Assembly: GCA_003586115.2 (NCBI GenBank)
Contig: QVOM02000112.1
Location: forward strand, 106,542,701-106,606,700
Reading direction: 5' to 3'
Source: Salvator merianae
Taxonomy: Eukaryota > Chordata > Lepidosauria > Squamata > Teiidae
DNA length: 64,000 bases
Shown: positions 31,403-42,378 of the stretch, piece by piece
How the letters are laid out: the number at the start of each line of letters is the position of its first letter
Position numbering within the stretch: the first letter of the stretch is position 1
The notes under the pieces: model-generated
Database searches by the model: none
Told to the model about the DNA's origin: nothing
Seen by the model: only the letters and a program-made list of their open reading frames with translations
Program-made: the position numbers and the translations under genes

Positions 31403-32063
31403 CATACAATCTTTAAAAAAGGATCTAAGGATAATCCAGGAAATGACAGAAAAGTCAGCTTGACACCAGTTCCAAGAAAAGTGATGGAAATCACCATTAA
31501 GGATAAAATTAGCATTCATATAGAGGAACAAGCATTGCTGAAGGAAAATCAGCATGGCTTTTACAAAAGTAAATCATGCCTTACTAACTTGTTAGAATAT
31601 TTTGAGAATGTTAATAAGCATGTGAATAAAGGCTATCCAGTTGACAGTGCCTATCTGGACTTTCAGAAGGCATTTGACAAAGTCCTGTATCAAAGGCTCC
31701 TGAATAAACTCATCAGTCATAGATTAAAAGGACAGGTCTTGTCCTGGACTGGTAACCAGCAATGAATGGACAATTCTCAGAGTGGAAAGAAGTAAAAAGT
31801 GTCTGCACGATGGGGTCTACTTCACCATAATTTGCCCATTCTACAGTGGAAAGTCTGAACAGGCCCACTGAAAGAGATTGCAAAGAGCTCCAGAGGGACC
31901 TCTTGACACTGGGTGAGTGAACAACGAAGTGGCAAATGCTGTCCAATCTTAGTAAGTACAAAGTGATGCACATCGGGGCAAAGAATCCCTGTGACACCTA
32001 TAAAATGATGGGGGGCAAGCTTTCTGTGACAGATAAGGAAAGGGACCTTGGGGTTCTGCAGCA
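31403..32063 (+). pseudogene. CR1/L3-like LINE reverse transcriptase fragment, interrupted
   Basis: Translation gives SLTPVPRKVMEI, ALLKENQHGFYKSKSCLTNLLEYFENV and AYLDFQKAFDKV (motif A), then WTGNQQ*, and at nucleotide level NGQFSEWKEVKS up to 31799. A family A fragment occupies 31800-31866. RT-like sequence then resumes with CKELQRDLLTLGE, WQMLSNLSKYKVMHIGAKN and VTDKERDLGVL. The VPQG and FADD blocks that should lie between are missing, so deletion accompanied or followed the insertion. It has in-frame stops and is non-functional. Confidence 0.85.
31800..31866. mobile_element. Family A right-end fragment (A9) inside the L3 RT
   Basis: TGTCTGCACGATGGGGTCT, then GCCCATTCTA and GGAAAGTCTGAACAGGCCC. 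It is nearly the same as the last 80 bases of A4 (9020-9098), including the CACGATGGGGTCTGTTCC context. Only the right end is present. Confidence 0.8.
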
Positions 32064-33757
32064 TCCTTCCTTAGAGCAGATTGAATTGCTCTGAGGGTGC
32101 CCGTCACCTTCAGTTGTTCTCACCACGGTCAAGTAAACACATGGCAGTAGCAAGAGTGACCTACATATCTACTTTATGAGGCATCACACTGGTAAAGGTC
32201 CACTTCTGGGACCTTTTCCAGTGCAACAGAGGGCCTTCTATCTTTGGAGCTGAAGGGTGAGGCGTAGGCAATTTGGTCAGCTCGAGCCTTGCCCTGGAGG
32301 CAGGAGGAAGTGTCCTTTCCTCAGTGTGCCCTATGCTGCCCTGGTGTTGATGTAGCCCTCAAGTTGCTACTCTAGAAATGTTTAGATTTGAGTGAAGAAT
32401 AGAAATGGATTAAAAGTTTAAACATTTGATTTGTTTAAGGCATCATCCATACAGACAGTTTTGATTATCTTCCATTCATCTAGGACACTGGGTTGACAAA
32501 TGCTGTTGTCCCCGTTCAGTCCCTATGGACTCACAACTAGGGTGACTTCAAAGTGGTGTTCCATTGGAATGTTCTCTGATGCAATTTTTGTACCATGTGC
32601 TCCAAGCTAAGGGATATGCAGCCAAAGCATTCCTCAAGAGAGACTGAACAGAGGAATGAACTGGTTTTGGGAGAAATTACATGTTTCCAGTTATTCCAGC
32701 AGGATCTAAGGCTAATGGGTTGGTGTAACAAACGGCTTGAAGGCAGATTGCAATTGGCTGGTGTGTTTTCCCAAGAGAAGGTGGGGGAAAGAAAGGAGTT
32801 TTGAGGCAGTAATAATGCAAAAATAAGCAATGTTTATTAAAAACAATAAAAAGAAAAAGAGGCAATTTATTCAGTGGCGGCAGTAGCCAGCATCAAAGCA
32901 ACAGGCTTTGGATACAATACAGAGATTCAGGAAGGTTCAAATATACAAAATCAAAGTTATAATGGAGCAAAAAGATGCCAAGGATTCTGTTATTGAGAAT
33001 TTTAAACAACACTGTTGCACTAAACCGAGGCTACAAGTTTCTTGGTCTTCCTAGGGTGTATATGTGGTGCAGTCTAAGAAAGATCACTAGAAATTCTAAA
33101 CAGCTGTCCCCCAGTTCTCCCAGTTGTCTGAGTCCCTCCACCCAATTTTACCAACAAGTGACTCTGCCCATTCTCTGACTATCTCAGCTGTGGATCCCAG
33201 GTAAATTTGCCCACCACCCAACCTGTTCCTATGATCCACCCACAAAGCATTATACTGGCTAAGAAAATAACAAACAACTTGGGGCAACAAAAAATGGTTC
33301 TCACCCTCAAACTCTCCTTGCAGGATAACCTCCTTTGCTAGGCTGTGAAGGAAAAATGGAGAGATGAGAAGGGTTCTTGCTCTCAAAGGATCTCTCTCCC
33401 TATTGCAGAGTCTAGGGATCTGCACAGAAGCCAAACAGAGGGAGTGGGGAAGTGGAACACTCCATGATCCTCATGTCCCAAATGCATGGCTCTTTGCCAG
33501 GTAGCAGAGAGTACAGAGGCTTTGGGGGTCTATGGACAGAGCCAAGGAGGCCACCACCACAGACCTTTGGATATATCCACAATACAAGCCCAAGAATGGA
33601 CGTGCCAAGAGTCAGACAGCATGCATCAGTGGACAGTGGATAGCAGATGTCCAGCCAAGGGTGCCCTGTAGCTAGAAAATGGGGGGAGAGAGGGAGATCA
33701 CTCTTTCTCAGTGCTGCAGAGCAGTGGGATAGTGCAATTCAGCTTTAATGCTACATG
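32064..33757. other. Unassigned stretch, possible retroelement remnant
   Basis: No gene recognised. On the minus strand near 32820-32860 there is TTTTTATTGTTTTTAATAAAC followed by T-rich sequence, like an internal polyadenylation region of a retroelement. No LTR pair or coding fragment was found to support that. Confidence 0.35.
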
Positions 33758-34432
33758 GGGCCTGTTTGCACTGAGGCAAGCAGAACGTTCTAATTAGCAT
33801 GCTTCAGGCTGGTGCAGATGAGGAGAGGTTCCGCACATTCGCACTCGTTGGCGGTAGACCGTACCCGAAGCTAGCCGGCTGCCACGTCAGTGCGAATGCT
33901 TTGGCACCAGGTCTGTACCTGCTCCTTCACCAGCACCCGGACATCCCTCCCTCCGATGCTCGCCATTGGCGGAGCGCTCTTTCCTAGCGGCGTCATTTCC
34001 GCGGCCACGCTCCGAAGCTGCAGAGCCGAATTCGCATCTGGCAATAGGCGGAAGGGGCCGGATTACGAAGCCGTTGCGAAGATGGCGGGAACCGGACACA
34101 GCTTCGTCCTTGCTTACGAAGTACGCTCCGAAGCAAGTGGGTGTTTTCGTAGTGAGGAACGGCGCTTGCGGAAACCGACTACATCCGCCGATGTCAGGGC
34201 GACGGACAGGAAACAAAAGACAAGGGGAGTGTGAAAGCACCGTCCCCGATCTTCGCTCGATCACGCAGGTCGGGATGAAGACAAGCAATTACTTGTCTTG
34301 CCTTTCCCAACATCTGGTACAAATTGGGGGAGGTTGGGTTTGGATCAGGTGAGGCGTGCGCCTGCGGCAGTGCGAAGCGTCCGTTCCAGCAAGCGCCTAA
34401 GAACGGTCTACTGCTGTAGTGCGAACAGGCCC
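33758..34432. mobile_element. Family A element, CpG-rich young copy, ATG duplication (A10)
   Basis: A 675-bp element from GGGCCTGTTTGCACTG to TAGTGCGAACAGGCCC, with ATG on both sides. CpG dinucleotides are dense (for example ACGAAGCCGTTGCGAAG, GCTCGATCACGC). The right 250 bp is shared with A13: GAGTGTGAAAGCAC, ATCTTCGCTC, ATGAAGACAAGC, TTACTTGTCT, CCTGCGGCAGTGC. The frames of 100-130 codons on both strands are a consequence of GC-rich sequence. Confidence 0.92.
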
Positions 34433-34437
34433 ATGGA

Positions 34438-34617
34438 GGCCCTTTCTGCACTTGGACGTATTCCAGATTGTATCTCAGAATAGGGACCTGCCATCTGCAT
34501 GCTAGTGCAGACTATGGTAGACCCTGGGCAAGACCTTTCATAGTTTGCACTAGCATGTGGATAGCAGGTCCCTATTCTGAGATATAATCCACAATAAGGC
34601 CAAGTGCAGAAAGGGCC
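34438..34617. mobile_element. Family B hairpin MITE, 180 bp (copy B7)
   Basis: The left end is GGCCCTTTCTGCACTTGG, the right end CCAAGTGCAGAAAGGGCC. Arms of about 80 bp include TCTCAGAATAGGGACCTGC and CATGCTAGTGCA in inverted order around a short central spacer. It sits five bases from the end of A10. The flanks GGA and AGT do not match, so the target duplication is unclear. Confidence 0.85.
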
Positions 34618-35204
34618 AGTGATAGTCCATAGAGAGCACAAGGCTACATTAGCTTGGAAAAGGCAGCAGAAAAGTGGTAGTGATTTTCAGCAAAGCTAAG
34701 ATTTCTCACTCTTGGTTGCAGAAGGAGAAGGAAGGAAGCAACAAGCTTCCTCTAACCTGAGGATCTCTGACAAAACCATCCAGTGTGGAAGCAAGCAAGG
34801 AAGAGTACACTGGAGGCTCCAGGATGGATTGGATGGTCTTGCAGGTCTTCTTTTCTTCAGTGATATTCAGGAAGATGATGGGAAAGGGAACCTACATACT
34901 GCCTGGGAAGAAGCCTGAGGTTTCATACCTTTGTTGTGGGGCTAAAAATAGAACAGGCAAGTGCTTGGACAAGAGGTGGATTGAAAACCTGCCTCTTTGA
35001 TGGGCATATTTGAACTATAACTTTAAAATTATTAGTTACTGCAGAACAGGGCGATGGACAGCAAAGGAGAAATAAGAAGCAAGCAAACAAACATCTACAG
35101 GCTAAATGTAAATTAAGGCATCAAGATACAGTCAAATTGGTGGAGGGCTTGAGAAAACACTGAGCCTAAAGAAAAACAGAATAATCAACTATTCCCAAAA
35201 GACT
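34618..35204. other. Unassigned non-coding stretch
   Basis: No feature recognised. Confidence 0.4.
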
Positions 35205-35337
35205 GTGCCAAGTGTTCAAGGAGAGGCTGGACAGTTATCTGTCTGGGATGCTTTAGTGAATCCTGCGTTGAGCAGGGGGTTGGACTCGATGACCCTAGAG
35301 GTCCCTTCCAACTCTATGATTCTATGATTCTATGATT
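35205..35337 (+). mobile_element. CR1 LINE 3' end
   Basis: AAGGAGAGGCTGGACAG, GCGTTGAGCAGGGGGTTGG, CTCGATGACCCTAGAGG and CCAACTCTATGATTCTATG, ending in three ATTCTATG units. Same subfamily as the long copy at 13755. Confidence 0.9.
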
Positions 35338-35575
35338 AAAAAGAGGATTTCAAAAACAGCGCAAAGAGTAAACGCAAACAGAATTAAATCTTCCAGGTGA
35401 AACAAATGACTAGCTCTTACTGGCTGCCAGATGTTTCAGGGGTTTCCTTGTTTACAACAAACTTCTTTTCTGAGAATGAAATCTGGAAGGGCTGGGTGTG
35501 TGTGTGTGTGTGCAGAAAATCTTGGTTTCAAAAAGGAGTCCTATTTCTGATCTTCAGGTATCTCCCATAGCTAAA
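35338..35575. other. Unassigned spacer with a small (GT)n
   Basis: Includes GTGTGTGTGTGTGTGTG at 35496-35512. Nothing else recognised. Confidence 0.5.
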
Positions 35576-35896
35576 ATGCTGTCCACAGCTTAACTGGGAG
35601 CAGCTAGATTGTTCATGGTCAGCAGTATTTGCACCCTCTTCTGGGTGTGAATGCTGCATGTGGGTGGCATGATGTGGTGTGGCGTGTGGCATGACATGGC
35701 ATGGCTGCGCAGTTGTGCACTGCATCCTGATCATCATGGCAACAGCCAGGCACATGCCAGATGTTGCCACAGCAGCTATCATGACAATTGGGTCTGCATT
35801 TGCACTTGAGTGCCTGATGGCTTGGTACAAGGCTGTTCTGCTACTCAAAGTGTGAATGGCTGCTGTGCTGTTGGGTCTTTTCCAGCCTAGAATGAT
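35576..35896. mobile_element. Family A body fragment without clear ends (A11)
   Basis: Internal A sequence: GGGAGCAGCTAGATTG, GGGTGTGAATGCTGCATG, ATCATCATGGCAACAGCC, GCAGCTATCATGACAATTG, and GGTCTTTTCCAGCCTAGAATG at the right. Terminal inverted repeats are missing. Confidence 0.65.
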
Positions 35897-35910
35897 ATTG
35901 TCATACCATA

Positions 35911-36070
35911 TCTGTCTGTCTATCTCTCTCTCTCTCTCTCTCTCTATCTAACTTCTATCTATCTGTCTATCTGTCTATCCATCTATCCATCCAGCTATCT
36001 TCTATCTATCTATCTATCTATCTATCTATCATCTATCTATCTGTCTATCCATCTATCCATCCAGCTATCT

Positions 36071-36106
<36 letters not shown>

Positions 36107-36148
36107 CTATCTGTCTATCTGTCTATCCATCTATCCATCCAGCTATCT

Positions 36149-36183
<35 letters not shown>

Positions 36184-36211
36184 GTCTATCCATCTATCCA
36201 TCCAGCTATCT

Positions 36212-36251
<40 letters not shown>

Positions 36252-36293
36252 CTATCTGTCTGTCTGTCTATCCATCTATCCATCCAGCTATCT

Positions 36294-36329
<36 letters not shown>

Positions 36330-36371
36330 CTATCTGTCTGTCTGTCTATCCATCTATCCATCCAGCTATCT

Positions 36372-36407
<36 letters not shown>

Positions 36408-36449
36408 CTATCTGTCTGTCTGTCTATCCATCTATCCATCCAGCTATCT

Positions 36450-36485
<36 letters not shown>

Positions 36486-36527
36486 CTATCTGTCTGTCTG
36501 TCTATCCATCTATCCATCCAGCTATCT

Positions 36528-36563
<36 letters not shown>

Positions 36564-36605
36564 CTATCTGTCTGTCTGTCTATCCATCTATCCATCCAGC
36601 TATCT

Positions 36606-36641
<36 letters not shown>

Positions 36642-36683
36642 CTATCTGTCTGTCTGTCTATCCATCTATCCATCCAGCTATCT

Positions 36684-36722
<39 letters not shown>

Positions 36723-36843
36723 GTCTATCTGTCTATCCATCTATCCATCCAGCTATCTTCTATCTATCTATCTATCTATCATCTATCAATCTATCTTCTA
36801 TCTATCTGTCTATCTGTCTATCCATCTATCCATCCAGCTATCT

Positions 36844-36891
<48 letters not shown>

Positions 36892-36949
36892 CCTATCTAT
36901 CTTCTATCTATCTGTCTATCTGTCTATCCATCTATCCATCCAGCTATCT

Positions 36950-36985
<36 letters not shown>

Positions 36986-37031
36986 CTATCTATCTGTCTA
37001 TCTGTCTATCCATCTATCCATCCAGCTATCT

Positions 37032-37066
<35 letters not shown>

Positions 37067-37110
37067 GTCTATCTGTCTATCTGTCTATCCATCTATCCAT
37101 CCAGCTATCT

Positions 37111-37146
<36 letters not shown>

Positions 37147-37218
37147 CTATCTATCTGTCTATCTGTCTATCCATCTATCCATCCAGCTATCATCTATCTA
37201 TCTATCTATCTATCTATC

Positions 37219-37251
<33 letters not shown>

Positions 37252-37262
37252 CTATCTATCTA
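35911..37262. repeat. GATA/TCTA satellite with 78-bp higher-order unit
   Basis: About 1.35 kb of TCTA/TCTG/TCCA tetranucleotides. A marker, CCATCCAGCTATC, recurs 16 times between about 35987 and 37182. Six consecutive markers at 36284, 36362, 36440, 36518, 36596 and 36674 are exactly 78 bp apart and the units look identical by eye; others are 63-110 bp apart. A (TC)n run of about 12 units lies at 35923-35945. Confidence 0.97.
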
Positions 37263-38554
37263 CTAGCTCCTTGTGGTAATTTATGCCACAGCATGCAAAA
37301 TTTCCCCCATATTCAATTATCCCTTCATGCAATTATCCTTGTAATCATGATCTTTATTTAAATGGAGTTTTGTCTGCATAGCCTGGGGGACTACTGCTTC
37401 CATAAAGATTTTATTTTAGCAAATTTAAAATATGCTTAAAGAATCCAGAAAAGATCAGAGGGCAAATTGGGTGTTTTCTGAAATAGAACAGTTTTTCTCA
37501 TTACAAACCACTGGAGGGGAAAAAAAAGAAAAGAAAGAAACTAAAGCCATCCAAATTTCACAGATTCAGGACATCAGAAATGAACCCAAACACCACTCGT
37601 GTTTCTCAATATTTTTTTCCCCTTTTGTTTTGAAATTCTGAGCTATTAATACGTAGCATTTCTTTGTGACTTGAATATAGACATGATGTCGTTTTTTTCA
37701 CCATGTTTTACTATTAACTAGTGACACTATTGCCAAAAAGCATAATAATGCCATGATGCCATGCAAAGAAAATGCTGGAGTGATGTGGGACAGAGACATG
37801 GTGGTGGAGGAGGAGGAGGAAATGTTTGGCACATTATGTCCTAAAGCTGCTTCCAAGGTTTTCGTACGAAATATAAGGTGAATCATCGTGGACAGGTTGG
37901 GAAGTTTCTTAAATGTGAAGAAGCCAATGTGGTGCCTTCCGGATGGCTTCAGGGAATTTAATCAGCTCCTCGAGTTACTCCAAACTATTTTTCTTGGACG
38001 GATTTTGTTAAAGTCATTTGCAAGGCAAGACAGAAACGGAATAGATGCCCATCGATCATAATGGAAGGACAAGGTGGGATTGTGAGTCCAATACTATTTA
38101 TAAGACAATCTGCCAGCTACCCTTCTGAGACAGGTTTATAAAACAGACTTTATAGTGATGGGGAGAGCAAGAATGTTTTCTTCAGCTCTCACTTCTCCTC
38201 TTTCTCATCTCCTTCTCCATCTCCTTTTTCTCTTTCTCTTTCCCTTTCTTCTTCTCCTCTTCCTCCCTCCTCTTCTTTTTTTTCCTCTTCTTCCTCTTCC
38301 TCTCTATACAGCATTGCTTACATTGAACCAAACCACTACCACATCCCTTATCGAAATGCAGAGTCATTCACTAAAAGTGATGAGCAAGAGATTAAAAAGA
38401 ATGTCTTTATAGAACACACCATTTCTGAGATTTCTGGCCTTAATAGGCATCTATGGAAGACTTACCTTATTACTCAGGCCTTTTCAGAGTGAATGTTTGC
38501 TTGTTCGACCATCCTTGATTTCAACTATGTTTTTATATAACTATTATGATTTTA
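37263..38554. other. Unassigned stretch with a pyrimidine-rich tract
   Basis: A CT-rich tract at about 38183-38310 is 85-90 % pyrimidine by eye. A run of GGA at 37807-37819 is the only other simple sequence. No gene recognised. Confidence 0.4.
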
Positions 38555-38637
38555 GCTTTTTATTCTTTGTACATGCTTTGTACACTGCTTTATATTTTAA
38601 TGGGAAGTGGTATATAAATAAGTAAATAAATAAATAA
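38555..38637 (+). mobile_element. L2-type LINE tail
   Basis: GCTTTGTACACTGCTTTATA, GGGAAGTGGTATATAAATAAG and (AAAT)n are the terminal L2 pattern. Confidence 0.7.
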
Positions 38638-38701
38638 GGGGGGAACTTTCTGGATGGATAAGATTTGTACAAGAGTGGAGCAGTCTACCTGTGCAGAGGG
38701 T

Positions 38702-38847
38702 GAATTCTCTATCTCAGAAAGTTTTCAAAAACAAACTAGGCAGCCACTTCTCAACAAAGGTCTAAACAAATGCTTTCCCAGACACTACAAAAGTTGGATT
38801 AGATGATCTCTGTGGTCCTTTCCAATTCCACAATTCTATTATTCTAA
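38702..38847 (+). mobile_element. CR1 LINE 3' end, diverged
   Basis: AGTTTTCAAAAACAAACTAG, GTTGGATTAGATGATCTC, GTGGTCCTTTCCAATTCC and ATTCTATTATTCTA show the CR1 tail in a different, older subfamily than at 13755. Confidence 0.8.
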
Positions 38848-39764
38848 ATTGCTACCAAATGGGGAAATGGGTGGGACCAGCAAATTCATCTGCATAGCCC
38901 TATTGACAGCAATCTGAGTTTTTAAACAGTACTAACATTATTTTAATTCTGTACATTATTGTTATTGTTTAACGGCTGCTGAAAAACATTTTTTGATATA
39001 TATATATATTTAAATAAAGAGTGATATAAAAAATGCTTAATATAAGTGATGGGTAAGCATGATAGCTGCATGTTCTCTCATCCAAAGACTTCACAAATCA
39101 TGGGCCGAAAGAGACAGATGACATACCAGACGTCTAGCCAGTGCTACTGCACTGCATGTTACCCTCAAAAGCACGTGTCAAGTCAAGGGCAGGAGTTCAC
39201 CTTGAGAAGCCCTTCTGCACTTCACCTGGGGGCTGTTATTGTTTGGGAGACTTTGAATCCTTTCTCAAGCACAGCTAACATAGCCGAAGCTAATGCATCA
39301 AATGCCAACCGCATCTCTGCAGAATTAATGGCTACCAGAAGTTTCTTGAGTGTATGACATAAAAAGAATGAACTTTGCCTTATCCATCCTTGGAATTCCA
39401 ATAAAACAAGAAGTCTAACTTCCTCATAATGGGGGAGAGGGAAAACTCGCGCACTTTCTACATATACAGTGATGAATGACATGTGAGTGAAATGTGGAAG
39501 AACGTAAAACAAAATTACAGGAAATGTTACTTGAGGAAACATGTTTTCATACAGCAGGAAAATCTCATATACTAAACCTTCTATTACTTGTTATTAACTG
39601 GCTACAGATCTGGTATTTGAATGAGACAAGGGGCCTGATTTTTTAAAAAAAATTGCATCTGAAATTGTGTTAAACCAAACAAACATTGCCAAAGCAGTAG
39701 TCCCTCTGTTTTTTAGGATCTCAGTATTTGCATACTTATGAAATAAAAGTATTAAAAGAACAAA
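38848..39764. other. Unassigned stretch with an AT tail
   Basis: Contains a TATATATATATATTTAAATA run at 38997-39018 that may be the end of another LINE tail. No gene recognised. Confidence 0.4.
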
Positions 39765-39960
39765 GTACATTTTCTGCTGGATCAGAACAGTGGTCCATCT
39801 AATCCACAGTGGCCATCAAGTGACATATGGAAGCCCATGAGCAGCACAAGCGTATAACATGTCTTTCAGTCTTCTAGGAGCTGACCTTTAGAGGCACACT
39901 ACTTCTTATGGGAGAAAATATCACCCAGTCATCAGGACTAGTATCCATGGATAACCTTGT
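39765..39960 (-). mobile_element. CR1/L3-like LINE tail, minus strand
   Basis: CTGCTGGATCAGAACAG, GGTCCATCTAATCCAC and GTATCCATGGATAACC are the complement of the L3 tail and preceding segment. Confidence 0.65.
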
Positions 39961-40276
39961 CCTACTGCAGGATCCTTCTGTATTTTCATTTCACACATTT
40001 ACACATTGTTTTTGGCGAGATTTTGGCATCATCTACATGGGCAATTATGGCCAAGCTGGTGTCATTGAGGAAGTAGGGTATCTTCAAGGCTCTGTGTCGT
40101 ATGTGGACACCTCTTGCCCCCTTTGGAAGAGCTGGTATGAAAGGGGACGTGTGGATGGCTGCCTTTTCCCATGTTGACTCTTTGCCCTGAATATCAGGCA
40201 GAGTATCAGATAGGCAAAATACCCAACTTCCAGTTGAACTTCTGGTCTCTGGCCAATGTATCCAATCAGGGAACTT
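39961..40276. other. Unassigned non-coding stretch
   Basis: Nothing recognised before the small hairpin at 40277. Confidence 0.4.
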
Positions 40277-40407
40277 GGGCCTTTCTGCACTTTCTACCTT
40301 AGAATGGGATTATTATAGTCCAGCTGCTCCTGGTACAGCTGTGAAGCATTCCACAGCTATACCAGGAGCAGCTGGACTATAATTATCCCATTCTAAGGTA
40401 GAAAGGG
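40277..40407. mobile_element. 131-bp hairpin MITE with CTT duplication (A12)
   Basis: Left arm GGGCCTTTCTGCAC, CTACCTTAGAATGGGA and AGTCCAGCTGCTCCTGG; right arm the near-exact inverse, with a spacer of about nine bases. Compared with the left arm, the right lacks eight bases of the TTCTGCACTT segment. If the right boundary is 40407, CTT flanks both sides. The inner arms match the end stem of family A (AGAATGGGATAATTAT in A15 and A16). Confidence 0.85.
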
Positions 40408-40630
40408 CCCTTGTCTTTGCAAGCAGTGGTCTACTTGCAGAGATGCTGAGGACTGTTCTGAAGCTCTGTGAGTTTGCCATAAGCCATCTTGCTCCCATGG
40501 CAGGTTTTATGTAGATGGAACTTCTGGCCAGTAGAGTGTGGTGGCTCCACTGCAGGATCATGGGGAAAGCACTGTGATCCACTGCTGGAACAGACACCTC
40601 TGTGTCTCCATTTTAGAATGCAGGGACATC
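40408..40630. other. Unassigned spacer
   Basis: CTGTGTCTCCATTTTAGAATG at 40599 resembles segments near 43966 and 55350 (CATGTCTCCATTT and AAAATGGAGACATGG), which may be ends of another uncharacterised repeat. Confidence 0.4.
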
Positions 40631-41206
40631 GGGTCTGTTCACACTGAGCTCCGTAGACCGTTCCCAGTAGTTGGCTTCGGACCGGAGAGGTTGGAGAATG
40701 CTGGCTGCCATTCGCACTCCCGGCCAGAGGAACGGACCCGAAGTCGACCAGCAGAGGGAACAGTGCGAATGGCAGCCGCTAGTTCCGTACCACACTCCGC
40801 ACCATCGAGCTCCGCTTCGTAACCAGGGGCTCCTTACGGAGCCGGCTTCGTAACGGCAGCTAGGCTGCCATGCCCAAAGGGCTATCCCCGGCACGAAGCA
40901 GCAGACCGGGGTACGCAGCATCGGACCGGGGTACGAAGCTTCAGACCACGCATGCGCAGCCGCGCCAGCCACGCCCGGCCACCATTTCAAATGCGGACGG
41001 GAGTGTGAAAGCACTGTGCCCAATCTTCGCTCCATCGCGCAAGTCAGAATGAAGACAAGCTTTTACTTGTCTAGCCTTACCCAGGATCAGGTACGAATCG
41101 GGTACAAAATGGTTCGGATCGGGTGAGGCGCGTGCCTGCGGCAGTGCAAAAGCTCCGTTCCAGCGAACGGACAAGAACGTTCCACCGCCGTAGTGCGAAC
41201 AGGCCC
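40631..41206. mobile_element. Family A element, CpG-rich young copy, ATC duplication (A13)
   Basis: A 576-bp element from GGGTCTGTTCACACTGAG to TAGTGCGAACAGGCCC with ATC on both sides. Core motifs ACCGGGGTACGCAGC, ACCGGGGTACGAAGC and GCATGCGCAGCCGCGCC give high CpG density. The right half is collinear with A10. Left and right bodies differ from A1, A7 and A14, marking a separate subfamily. Confidence 0.92.
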
Positions 41207-41906
41207 ATCATTTCCAGTGATTGATCTCAATGCCTCCATTTAGAGTGCAAAATCACACCTTGCAAAAATCGCACCTCCAATGGCGATTGCACCCTGAAAT
41301 GGATACATACCCTGTGAATTCACAACAAACTTACTGCAACGTCACTGCAAACACACCAGGCCCAATCATCCAAGCACACTCATCAAGAAAATACCCTGAA
41401 TACAGCCAGAACTCACCCCGAGCACCTAAAACACAACAGTTTCTCCAAGCTTCCAGATTTATTCCCAGATTCACTCCTGGCTCACTTAAAACTCACTGGG
41501 AAGCTGCAAAATTGTCTCCAGCACACTAGAAATGCTCCTCACTGCTCAGGGCAAAGTAGCTACAAAGAAAAGAGATGGAGGCATGTCTCTGCTTACAAAA
41601 GGAGGTACGGTACCTACCACCCCCAAGAATGTGCCTGCCATTGTTGCTGTGTCTCCATTTGCCCACAGCCAGGAATGCTTTGGAGACCACTTTAAATAGG
41701 GCATTGAATATGGTGCATTTTTTGTGCTAAGGAGGGCTCCAAGCTCAAGTCCATGTGGTTAGAGGGGTCCCCAGGAGGCACGCTCTCCCAGGGACCACTC
41801 TGTTGAAAAGATTCCACATTCCCCAGCAGCAGCTGGCCTGGCCCTCAAGGACCACACAGAAGCTGCCTTAGGGTTTTTCTTATCACCATTTCCCCACTGA
41901 CTCCAT
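41207..41906. other. Unassigned stretch, possible short inverted-repeat element
   Basis: ATGCCTCCATTT at 41230 pairs with AGATGGAGGCAT at about 41574, giving a candidate 350-bp element with 10-bp ends. Target duplications are not evident. The rest is unrecognised. Confidence 0.4.
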
Positions 41907-42378
41907 GGCCCTTTCTGCACTTACCTGTCTGGAATCCACATCAGCAGGTCTGGAATAGCCCAGCCCATTGATCCAGATTGCGGGAAAGTGTGGGCTGGAT
42001 CAGCGTTGTCTGCACCAGTGGTACTGAATTGGATTAGCTCATGCCATGGGTGTGAAGCTCATGTGACCTTTGTGACTGCATGCCCTAGCCTAGAGGCCTC
42101 TGGGTGGTGCTTTTCAGCAGGGTGCTATGGTGCACCCCCCAGTAGTCCCAATCACAGGAAGCATGCCTTCATCACACCTCCCATGTTCTGGATCAAAGCC
42201 ATATTGATCCAGTACTAGATCCAATTAAGGTCTTCTTAATCCAAATCATGCTCTGTTTAGTGCAGGCAGAGCCGGATCAGCATTGGGGCAGGATTAATGA
42301 TTAATGTGCAGATCTGGAGACCTACATGCAAGCTACATGGGCCCTTAATCTGGATTAAGAGCCCATGCAGAAAGGCCC
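41907..42378. mobile_element. Family B element, 472 bp, CAT duplication (B8)
   Basis: Left GGCCCTTTCTGCACTTACC, right CATGCAGAAAGGCCC, and CAT on both sides. The interior is rich in GATC-type words (TGGATCAGCG, GGATCAAAGCC, CCGGATCAGC, ATCTGGATTAAG), as in B1. No open frame. Confidence 0.92.

Noticed and set aside
32537..33757. LTR retrotransposon or endogenous retrovirus remnant
   Set aside because: Only a polyadenylation-like AT stretch is seen; no LTR pair, primer site or gag/pol fragment.
35911..37262. Regularly spaced repeats that could suggest a CRISPR-like array
   Set aside because: The units are continuous tetranucleotide satellite with no unique spacers, in a vertebrate genome.
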